Shown: positions 1-5,055 of the stretch, one piece after another | Numbering within the stretch: the stretch's first letter is position 1 | How the letters are laid out: each line of letters opens with the position of its first letter | Assembly (NCBI GenBank): GCA_003644265.1 | Contig: QNBX01000255.1 | Coordinates: 1 to 5,055 of the forward strand | Reading direction: 5' to 3' | Length of the DNA: 5,055 nt | Source of the DNA: Planctomycetota bacterium | GTDB taxonomy: Bacteria > Planctomycetota > B15-G4 | The notes under the pieces: generated by a model | The model's input: the letters and a program-made list of their open reading frames with translations, nothing else | Database searches by the model: none | Told to the model about the DNA's origin: nothing | Made by a program: the position numbers and the translations under genes

Positions 1-176
1 ACGGGGAGCGGCTGCGCGTCGAATTCTGCCGCCGGTTGCGCGGCCAGAAGCGCTATGAATCTGCCGACGAGCTCATCGAGCAGATGGGCCTCGATGTCGA
101 GCGTGCCCGCGAGCTCCTTGCCAAGGCTCAACCGGATCTCTCCGGGGCCCCGGTCAAAGGGCACGTCAGCCTCTGA
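1..176 (+). CDS. ribF: Bifunctional riboflavin kinase/FAD synthetase, C-terminal fragment
   Basis: This is the last 57 codons of a gene that begins left of the window; the reading frame starts at base 3 and ends with TGA at 174-176. The peptide starts GERLRVEFCRRLRGQKRYES and continues through DELIEQMGLDVERAREL. That matches the end of the flavokinase domain of RibF, whose usual pattern is YG..LRVEF...LR....F.S...L..Q...D...A. RibF phosphorylates riboflavin to FMN and adenylylates FMN to FAD in the cytoplasm. Only the final beta strand and C-terminal helix of the kinase domain are visible, so neither active site can be checked. About 15 residues follow the conserved helix, a short poorly conserved tail. 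A single-domain riboflavin kinase would look the same here. The gene converges on the hut operon and is probably functionally unrelated to it. The family call is from pattern recognition on a short fragment. Confidence 0.78.
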   Translation, partial: GERLRVEFCRRLRGQKRYESADELIEQMGLDVERARELLAKAQPDLSGAPVKGHVSL

Positions 177-483
177 GATGTAGCGAGACTCCCGACGTCA
201 GCCTGGCCATGTCCCGGCCGCCGTTCATGCACTGGCGACTACAGCGAACCACGTGCCGGGCTCACGCCTCTGGTCCCAATCACCGTGAGGGCATATCCGG
301 GGTGCTGATGTCCTGGTTCTGGGCCTGTGTGGCATGGAATGGCCCGATTCGGCCTTCTCAGCGGCCCTTGTGGTCGCCTGTGCATAGGAGACGTGGGCCG
401 GGCCACGAGACGCGAGCGGGGTCGCAAGGCGTGAGCAGGGCCACGCTCAGCTCCCAGCGAGCCCGCGCACAGGGGGCCGTCGA
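177..483. other. Gene-free gap between converging ribF and hutI
   Basis: These 307 bases separate the ribF stop from the hutI stop. The open frames that cross the gap on either strand run deep into hutI, are rich in Arg, Pro and Ser, and resemble no family I recognise, so I take them as chance frames in GC-rich DNA. I see no tRNA-like cloverleaf, no insertion-sequence ends and no recognisable gene remnant. A transcription terminator for one or both converging units would be expected here. The best inverted repeats are CTCACG/CGTGAG at 261-266 and 284-289, GGGCC/GGCCC at 321-325 and 341-345, and GCGTG/CACGC at 429-433 and 442-446. All are short and none is followed by a T-run. Confidence 0.6.
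261..289. terminator. Weak candidate terminator hairpin between converging genes
   Basis: A perfect 6-bp inverted repeat, CTCACG at 261-266 and CGTGAG at 284-289, flanks a 17-nt loop. GCC (upstream) and GGC (downstream) could extend the stem after an internal GGG bulge. It sits about 85 nt past the ribF stop, where a terminator is expected. The loop is long and there is no U-tract on either strand, so this is only the best of several poor candidates. Rho-dependent termination is equally possible. Confidence 0.18.
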
Positions 484-1662
484 TCATCGTCGCTCTCCTC
501 CGAACCAGGTCCATGCCGGATCGACACCGCCAAGACGGAAGGCGAACACGCCCTCGTGCTCGGCATCCCACGCCACGATGTCGGCCGCGGCACCCGGCGT
601 GATGCTGCCGACGCACTCGGCCAGGCCCAGCGACCGTGCCGCCCCCGCGGTAGCTGCCCAGAGTGCTTCGTGGATCGAGAAGCCCAGCGCCACCGCCAGG
701 CCGATCGCCAGCGGCATCGAGGGCTGACCGAACGTGCCGGCGTTGGCGTCGCTGCCGATGGCGACACAGGCGCCAGCGTCGAGCAGTGCCCGCACCGGTG
801 GCATGCCCGCCCCCAGCATCAGCGCAGGTCCCGGCAGGATCGTGGGGACCGTGCTGGTGGCCGCGAGGGCACGCGCGTCGGATGCGACGGCCTGCTCCAG
901 GTGGTCGACCGACAGCGCCCCCAGCTCAGCCCCGAGCAGTGCCGCTCCGGTGTGCTCCAGCTGGTCGGCATGCAGCTTCAGGCTGAGGCCGTGAGCGGCG
1001 CCAGCAGTGGCGATACGGCGCGTCAGCGCGAGGTCGAAGAGGTGCGACTCACAGAAGACATCGATATGGTCGGCCTCGGGGGCCACGGTCGGCAGCGCCT
1101 CGATCACCACCTCGGCCTGCTCCGACGGCGTGGACCCGGCCGGTACCGCGTGAGCACCGAGGAACGTGCGCCGGGTCCGCAGCGCGAGACCAGCGGCAGC
1201 CACGCGGATGAGTTGCAGGAGCCGCAACTCGGCCTCGGTCGCCAGGCCGTAGCCGGACTTGACCTCGATGGTGGTCGTTCCGGCCGCAGCGGCGTCGAGC
1301 AAACGTGCCCGGGTCGCGCTGACCAGTTCTGCGTCGCCGGCCGCGGTCGTGGCTGCGACCGTGCGAAGGATGCCGCCGCCGTCGTAGCGCTCACCCCGGC
1401 TGCGGGCGGCGATCTCATCGCTGCGGTCGCCGGCGTAGATGAGGTGCGTGTGCGGGTCCACCAGACCCGGCGTGCACAGCGCAGTCCCGACGTCGACGAC
1501 CTTCTCGGGGTCGCCGGGTCGCAGCCGGCCGAGTCGTACTTCATGGATGGCGCCCTCATGGAGCGTGATGACCCAGGGTCCCTCGATGAGCCCGGTCTCG
1601 CCGGTCTCCGCTCCGCTCATCGGCAACAAGCGGCCGCTCCCGACGATGGCGCTCGAGGTCAC
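484..1662 (-). CDS. hutI: Imidazolonepropionase
   Basis: HutI hydrolyses 4-imidazolone-5-propionate to N-formimino-L-glutamate, the third step of histidine breakdown, in the cytoplasm. It is a metal-dependent amidohydrolase. With the start used here the protein is 392 aa, slightly short of the usual 400-420. The metal-binding DPHTH motif is near residues 70-74 (His71 and His73), followed by IYAGDRSDE. KSGYG is at about 135-139, GAHAVP at 170-175, CESH near 204-207, KLHADQ at 229-234 (metal His231), DHLE at 253-256, and GSDAN at 303-307 with the metal Asp305. These are the family landmarks in the right order, and nothing essential is missing. I place the start at GTG 1662 because it gives a 4-nt GTGA overlap with the hutH stop and a normal N-terminus (TSSAIVGSGRLLP). 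An in-frame ATG at 1701 would add 13 residues and overlap hutH by 43 nt. No strong Shine-Dalgarno precedes the GTG, only GGGG about 11 nt upstream, so translation probably couples to hutH. It is the last gene of the operon. Confidence 0.95.
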   Translation of the reverse strand: MTSSAIVGSGRLLPMSGAETGETGLIEGPWVITLHEGAIHEVRLGRLRPGDPEKVVDVGTALCTPGLVDPHTHLIYAGDRSDEIAARSRGERYDGGGILRTVAATTAAGDAELVSATRARLLDAAAAGTTTIEVKSGYGLATEAELRLLQLIRVAAAGLALRTRRTFLGAHAVPAGSTPSEQAEVVIEALPTVAPEADHIDVFCESHLFDLALTRRIATAGAAHGLSLKLHADQLEHTGAALLGAELGALSVDHLEQAVASDARALAATSTVPTILPGPALMLGAGMPPVRALLDAGACVAIGSDANAGTFGQPSMPLAIGLAVALGFSIHEALWAATAGAARSLGLAECVGSITPGAAADIVAWDAEHEGVFAFRLGGVDPAWTWFGGERR

Positions 1663-3290
1663 CGTGGGTCGAGCCCCAGCCAGGAGGTACCGACCGTGCA
1701 AGGCGGTCGCGCGAGGTCGGCCAGCGCACCTTCGTGGACCAGCCGCGTCGCCGCCCCGATGTCGGGACCCGGCTCGCGGTCGTGGTCGAGGTGGTCGATG
1801 ACGTCGCGGATCCGTGCGTGTGCCTCGGCGACCCCGGCACCCGGCCTCATGTCGGGCTGCATGGCCAGCCGCAGGTCGAGCCCCTGTGCGGCACAGATGA
1901 GCTCGATGGCGATGATGCGCTCACTGTGCTCGAGGACGATGCGAGCGTGGCGCGCCGCGATGGAGCCCATCGAGACGTGGTCCTCCTGGTTGGCCGAGGT
2001 GGGGATGGAGTCGGCGGAGGCGGGGTGGGCCAACGTCTTCGACTCGGACGCCAGGGCGGCCGCAGTGTATTGCAGGATCATCAGCCCCGAATCCAGCCCC
2101 GAATCTGCGCCAAGGAAGGCGGGAAGCCCGTCGTTGAGGCGCGGATCGAGCAGAAGCGCCACCCGCCGCTCGCTGATGGCGCCGATCTCGGCGATGGCCA
2201 GCTTGGCGTAGTCGAGCGCGAGCGCGACGGGCTCGCCGTGGAAATTGCCGCCGCTGATGACGAGGCCCCGGCCCGTGGCCAGCGCATCCTCGGGCACGTT
2301 CGCACCCTGGGGGAAGACGAGCGGGTTGTCGGTCGCCGAGTTGAGCTCGATGTCGAGCACGCGCCGCAGGTTGTCCAGTGCATCCCGTGCGGCTCCGTGC
2401 ACTTGTGGCACGCAGCGCAGCGAATACGGATCCTGCACGCGGTGACTATCGCCATGGTGTGCCTGCTGCAAGGTCGACTCGCGCAGCAACCAGCGCAGCT
2501 CCGCCGCCGTCCGCACCTGGCCGGGGTGTGGCCGGGTGGACTGGTAGGCGGCGCTGAAGGCGACCTCTGTACCGCGCAGTGCCTCCACCGAGAGTGCCGC
2601 GGCCACGCTCGCGGTTCGCGCCAGCCGGTCGGCGGTGGCAAGGAGCAGGGCGCCGATGGCGCTCATCATCTGCGTGCCGTTGAGCAGCGCCAGGCCTTCC
2701 TTGGGCTGCAGCACCAGCGGCTCCAGGCCTGTTTGTGCCAGCGCCTCTGCCGCCGACACCACGCGACCGTCGAGCTCGACCCGGCCGTGCCCGATGACCG
2801 GCAGCGCCAGGTGGGCGAGGGGGGCGAGATCGCCTGATGCTCCCACGCTGCCCTGTGACGGCACCAGCGGGTGGATGCCGAGTCGTAGCAGCTCGAGCAG
2901 CCGGTCGATGAGCTCGGGGCGGCAGCCCGAGTGCCCCAGCGCCAGCGTGTTGGCTCGCAACAGCAGCATCGCGCGCACGATCTCGGTCGGCAGCGGTTCG
3001 CCGACCCCGGCGGCATGGCTCAGTAGCAGGCGCTCCTGCAGTTCCTGTGCCTGGTCCGGCGGCACGAACGTGGTGGCCAGGGAGCCGAAGCCGGTGGTGA
3101 CCCCGTAGACGACCTCACCCGATGCCACCAAGCGCCCGATGACCGCCCGAGCCTCGGCCACGCGCTCACGGGCGTCGGCTGCAAGCACCGCGTCATGGCC
3201 ACTGCGCGCCACCGCTTCGACGTCGGCGATCGTCAGCTCGGCGCCGTTGAGGACGACCGGATCAGCGGGAACGGGGTCAAGTGTGGACAT
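1659..3290 (-). CDS. hutH: Histidine ammonia-lyase (histidase)
   Basis: HutH deaminates L-histidine to trans-urocanate and ammonia, the committed first step of the pathway, in the cytoplasm, usually as a homotetramer. The protein is 543 aa against about 510 for the Pseudomonas putida enzyme. GSVGASGDLAPL carries the Ala151-Ser152-Gly153 triad that cyclises into the MIO prosthetic group. Against the P. putida active site as I remember it, all key residues are present: Tyr62 (YGVTTGFG), His92 (LSHAAG), Asn204 (LLNGTQ), Gln286, Tyr289 and Arg292 (QDPYSLRC), Phe350 (SGGNFHGEP) and Glu436 (NQEDHVSMG). The spacing shift between Arg292 and Phe350 shows about 12 extra residues at roughly 327-343. The MIO motif with His92 and the NQEDHVSMG context indicates histidase rather than phenylalanine or tyrosine lyase. 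The ATG at 3290 lies 1 nt after the hutU stop, with a weak GGA about 10 nt upstream. An alternative ATG at 3299 would add MTD and overlap hutU by 8 nt. Either arrangement implies translational coupling. The end overlaps hutI by 4 nt. Confidence 0.96.
   Translation of the reverse strand: MSTLDPVPADPVVLNGAELTIADVEAVARSGHDAVLAADARERVAEARAVIGRLVASGEVVYGVTTGFGSLATTFVPPDQAQELQERLLLSHAAGVGEPLPTEIVRAMLLLRANTLALGHSGCRPELIDRLLELLRLGIHPLVPSQGSVGASGDLAPLAHLALPVIGHGRVELDGRVVSAAEALAQTGLEPLVLQPKEGLALLNGTQMMSAIGALLLATADRLARTASVAAALSVEALRGTEVAFSAAYQSTRPHPGQVRTAAELRWLLRESTLQQAHHGDSHRVQDPYSLRCVPQVHGAARDALDNLRRVLDIELNSATDNPLVFPQGANVPEDALATGRGLVISGGNFHGEPVALALDYAKLAIAEIGAISERRVALLLDPRLNDGLPAFLGADSGLDSGLMILQYTAAALASESKTLAHPASADSIPTSANQEDHVSMGSIAARHARIVLEHSERIIAIELICAAQGLDLRLAMQPDMRPGAGVAEAHARIRDVIDHLDHDREPGPDIGAATRLVHEGALADLARPPCTVGTSWLGLDPR
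2082..2105. repeat. Two tandem 12-bp copies inside hutH
   Basis: CAGCCCCGAATC occurs twice head to tail (2082-2093 and 2094-2105, plus-strand reading). On the coding strand it encodes DSGL-DSGL at HutH residues 396-403. It keeps the frame. The family normally has a GL.SG(F/L)M pattern at this place, so the second copy fits the conserved motif and the total length is about normal. It is probably a local coincidence or an old in-frame change rather than a recent insertion. Confidence 0.6.
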
Positions 3291-3291
3291 G

Positions 3292-4953
3292 TCAGTCATC
3301 CAGCATGGGGATGCGGATGCCACGCTCTTGCGCGACCTCGATGGCGCGCTCGTATCCGGCATCGACGTGCCGCACCACACCCATGCCGGGGTCACTCGTG
3401 AGCACGCGCTCCAGCTTCTGTGCGGCCAGGTCCGTGCCGTCGGCGACCACGACCATGCCGGCGTGCTGGCTGAAGCCGATGCCCACCCCGCCACCGTGGT
3501 GGATGCTGACCCAGCTGGCGCCGGCGGCGGTGTTGACCATGGCGTTGAGCATGGGCCAGTCGGCGATGGCGTCGGAGCCGTCACGCATGGCCTCGGTCTC
3601 ACGGTTGGGCGAGGCCACGGAGCCTGCGTCGAGGTGGTCTCGGCCGATGACGATGGGTGCGCTGACCGCGCCGCTGCGGACGAGCTTGTTGAAGGCCAGC
3701 CCGGCGCGTCGGCGTTCGCCGTAGCCGAGCCAGCAGATGCGTGCCGGCAACCCCTGGAAGGCGACCAACTCCTGCGCCTTGCCGATCCAGCGATGCAGCG
3801 CCTCGTCTTCAGGGAACAGCTCGAGGATGGCATCGTCGGTGGTGCGGATGTCGGCAGGGTCACCCGAGAGCGCGGCCCAGCGGAAGGGCCCCTTGCCCTC
3901 GCAGAAGAGTGGCCGGATGAAGGCCGGCACGAAGCCCGGGAAGTCGAAGGCGTCTTCGACACCGCCGCTTTGTGCCTGGGCGCGGATGTTGTTACCGTAG
4001 TCGAAGGTGACCGCACCGGTCGACTGCAGGGCCAGCATCGCGCGTACGTGCGCGGCCATCGACTCCACCGACTGCCCCACGTACTCATCGGGGTCGGATG
4101 TGCGCAGGACCGCTGCTTCGCCGAGCGACAGGCCAGCCGGGATGTAGCCGCTGAGCGCGTCGTGGGCCGAGGTCTGGTCGGTCACCACGTCGAAGCGCTC
4201 ACCACGTCGTACCAGCTCCGGCTCGATCTCGGCGGCATTCCCGACGAGGCCGATCGAGAGGGGGGTGCCCGTCGAGGTCGCCTCCCGTGTCCAGGCGAGG
4301 GCTTCGTCGAGGTCGTCGGTGGAACGGTCGAGGTAGCGCGTCTCGAGGCGACGCTGCGCGCGTTCGGGGTCGACTTCGATGCATAGCGCCACGCCGTCAT
4401 TCATCGTCACCGCAAGCGGCTGCGCACCACCCATACCGCCGAGCCCCGCCGTCAGTACCACGCGACCGCGCAGCGTACTGCCGAAGTGCTGCCGGGCCAG
4501 CTCGGCGAAGGTCTCGTAGGTGCCCTGCAGGATGCCTTGAGTGCCGATGTAGATCCAGGAGCCGGCAGTCATCTGGCCATACATCGTCAAGCCGGCCTGC
4601 TCGAGCTCACGGAAGACATCCCAAGTGGCCCACTTGCCGACCAGGTTGCTGTTGGCGATAAGCACTCGGGGCGCCCACTCGCTGGTGCGGAACACTGCTA
4701 CCGGTTTGCCCGATGCGACCAGCAGGGTCTCGTCGTTGGCCAGCCGCCGGAGCTCACGCACGATGGCGTCGAAGGCCTCCCACGAGCGAGCCGCGCGACC
4801 GGTGCCGCCATACACGACGAGGTCGTCCGGGCGCTCCGCCACCTCGGGGTCGAGGTTGTTCATGAGCATCCGCAGGGCCGCTTCCTGCTGCCAGCCCTTG
4901 CAGGACAGCGTCGTGCCCCGAGGGGCATGAACGGTTCGCGCACCGGTTGCCAT
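3292..4953 (-). CDS. hutU: Urocanate hydratase (urocanase)
   Basis: HutU hydrates urocanate to 4-imidazolone-5-propionate, the second step of histidine breakdown, using tightly bound NAD+ as an electrophile rather than as a redox carrier. It acts in the cytoplasm as a dimer. The protein is 553 aa, within the usual 550-560 range. Landmarks in order are the N-terminal [33 protein letters not shown] (about 46-58), [16 protein letters not shown] (about 126-141), the nucleotide-binding [10 protein letters not shown] (about 170-179), DQTSAHD (about 259-265), the urocanase signature [10 protein letters not shown] (399-408, with the active-site Cys at 407) and [13 protein letters not shown] (487-499). 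I start it at the ATG at 4953, which has AGGAGG exactly 6 nt upstream. The ATG two codons earlier (4959) directly abuts that Shine-Dalgarno and is unlikely to be used. It is the first gene of the hut operon, and its stop is 1 nt from the hutH start. I see no frameshift or missing residue. Confidence 0.97.
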   Translation of the reverse strand: MATGARTVHAPRGTTLSCKGWQQEAALRMLMNNLDPEVAERPDDLVVYGGTGRAARSWEAFDAIVRELRRLANDETLLVASGKPVAVFRTSEWAPRVLIANSNLVGKWATWDVFRELEQAGLTMYGQMTAGSWIYIGTQGILQGTYETFAELARQHFGSTLRGRVVLTAGLGGMGGAQPLAVTMNDGVALCIEVDPERAQRRLETRYLDRSTDDLDEALAWTREATSTGTPLSIGLVGNAAEIEPELVRRGERFDVVTDQTSAHDALSGYIPAGLSLGEAAVLRTSDPDEYVGQSVESMAAHVRAMLALQSTGAVTFDYGNNIRAQAQSGGVEDAFDFPGFVPAFIRPLFCEGKGPFRWAALSGDPADIRTTDDAILELFPEDEALHRWIGKAQELVAFQGLPARICWLGYGERRRAGLAFNKLVRSGAVSAPIVIGRDHLDAGSVASPNRETEAMRDGSDAIADWPMLNAMVNTAAGASWVSIHHGGGVGIGFSQHAGMVVVADGTDLAAQKLERVLTSDPGMGVVRHVDAGYERAIEVAQERGIRIPMLDD

Positions 4954-4959
4954 GGGCAT

Positions 4960-4965
4960 CCTCCT
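4960..4965 (-). promoter_or_regulatory. Shine-Dalgarno site of hutU
   Basis: The minus strand reads AGGAGG, then ATGCCC, then the ATG at 4953. This is a full consensus site with 6-nt spacing. It decides between the two in-frame ATGs in favour of the downstream one. It is the only strong ribosome binding site in the operon, consistent with hutH and hutI depending on coupled translation. Confidence 0.85.
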
Positions 4966-4975
4966 GTCTGTACGC

Positions 4976-4995
4976 GAATACTATAGGGTATATTC
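4976..4995. promoter_or_regulatory. Candidate operator over the hut promoter
   Basis: This A/T-rich 20-bp island has inverted arms GAATA (4976-4980) and TATTC (4991-4995), 10 bp apart. A shifted inner pair, ATAC/GTAT, lies at 4978-4981 and 4988-4991. It is sharply more A/T-rich than its surroundings and overlaps the proposed -10 box, as expected for a repressor site. It does not match the Pseudomonas HutC operator as I remember it (a TGTA..TACA-type palindrome), so the binding protein is unknown. Part of the A/T-richness is simply the -10 element. Confidence 0.4.
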
Positions 4996-5008
4996 CGCCG
5001 CCGCGCAA
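4980..5008 (-). promoter_or_regulatory. Candidate sigma70-type promoter of the hut operon
   Basis: On the minus strand TTGCGC (5008-5003) is followed by a 17-nt spacer and TATAGT (4985-4980). The -10 matches TATAAT at 5 of 6 positions and the -35 matches TTGACA at 3 of 6. Transcription would begin near 4973, giving a leader of about 20 nt before the hutU ATG. That leader is too short for a riboswitch or attenuator, so control should be at transcription initiation. It is the only promoter-like element in the 100 bases before hutU. The call is by pattern only. Confidence 0.55.
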
Positions 5009-5014
5009 AGTGAT

Positions 5015-5030
5015 GCCGCGCGCTCGCGGC
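5015..5030. repeat. GC hairpin upstream of the hut promoter
   Basis: GCCGCG (5015-5020) and CGCGGC (5025-5030) form a perfect 6-bp stem with a 4-nt loop (CGCT). It lies just upstream of the proposed -35. It could be the terminator stem of a preceding gene or part of a regulator site, but short GC palindromes arise by chance in sequence this GC-rich, and no T-run follows immediately. Confidence 0.3.
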
Positions 5031-5055
5031 CGCGCCACGCCGCGCCCAGGCCGGG

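Noticed and set aside
429..446. GCGTG/CACGC inverted repeat just beyond the hutI stop, considered as the operon terminator.
   Set aside because: The stem is only 5 bp with an 8-nt loop and no T-run on the hut strand.
209..727. A 172-codon plus-strand open frame starting in the intergenic gap.
   Set aside because: It runs into hutI antisense, has no plausible ribosome binding site that I can see, and its composition matches chance frames.
928..970. HutI has HADQ where I recall a catalytic Glu (HADE) in the Bacillus enzyme.
   Set aside because: HutI proteins from proteobacteria commonly read HAEQ or HADQ at this place, as far as I recall, so this looks like normal family variation rather than a lost residue.
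556..2211. A 551-codon open frame on the plus strand, antisense to hutI and part of hutH.
   Set aside because: Its translation is rich in Arg, Gly, Gln and Asp with no recognisable domain. It lies wholly opposite two genes with clear catalytic motifs. Long antisense frames are expected in GC-rich coding DNA.
3291..4088. An upstream extension of the hutH frame that would make an 809-residue protein fused to novel sequence.
   Set aside because: The extension lies inside hutU in another frame and its translation is repetitive Ser/Arg/Pro/Thr. Histidase similarity begins right after the ATG at 3290.
3139..4386. A 415-codon open frame on the plus strand, antisense to hutU and the start of hutH.
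   Set aside because: It shows no family resemblance and low-complexity composition, and it is fully covered by a well-supported urocanase. It is a shadow frame.
1..5055. CRISPR arrays, insertion-sequence ends, tRNA or rRNA genes, phage or toxin-antitoxin modules.
   Set aside because: No regularly spaced repeats, terminal inverted repeats with a transposase frame, cloverleaf-like segments or small paired genes are visible. Almost the whole window is explained by ribF and hutUHI.

Overview
This GC-rich window (only a short A/T island near position 4985 stands out) carries a compact histidine-utilisation (hut) operon on the minus strand. The tail of an unrelated riboflavin-biosynthesis gene lies on the plus strand at the left edge. 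The base composition, dense gene packing, GTG start and protein style suggest a high-GC bacterium, possibly an actinobacterium. The lineage is an inference and cannot be fixed from this window.

Layout from left to right. Positions 1-176 hold the C-terminal end of RibF (riboflavin kinase/FAD synthetase), plus strand. Positions 177-483 form a gene-free gap between two converging transcription units, with only weak inverted repeats. Positions 484-4953 hold three tightly packed minus-strand genes, transcribed right to left as hutU (urocanase), hutH (histidine ammonia-lyase) and hutI (imidazolonepropionase). hutU and hutH are 1 nt apart, and hutH and hutI overlap by 4 nt (GTGA). Positions 4960-5008 hold a consensus ribosome binding site, a promoter-like pair (TTGCGC, 17 nt, TATAGT) and an imperfect inverted repeat over the -10 region that could be an operator. 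A GC hairpin lies at 5015-5030.

Together the three enzymes convert L-histidine to N-formimino-L-glutamate. HutH removes ammonia to give urocanate, HutU hydrates urocanate to imidazolonepropionate, and HutI opens the ring. The formiminoglutamate-degrading enzyme (HutG, or HutF plus a deformylase), a histidine transporter and a HutC- or HutP-type regulator are absent here and would have to be encoded elsewhere.

All three enzymes look intact, with their diagnostic catalytic motifs. I found no undescribed system. The points most worth a second look are the AT-rich operator/promoter candidate, a loop in HutH about 12 residues longer than in the Pseudomonas enzyme, and the unresolved fate of formiminoglutamate.
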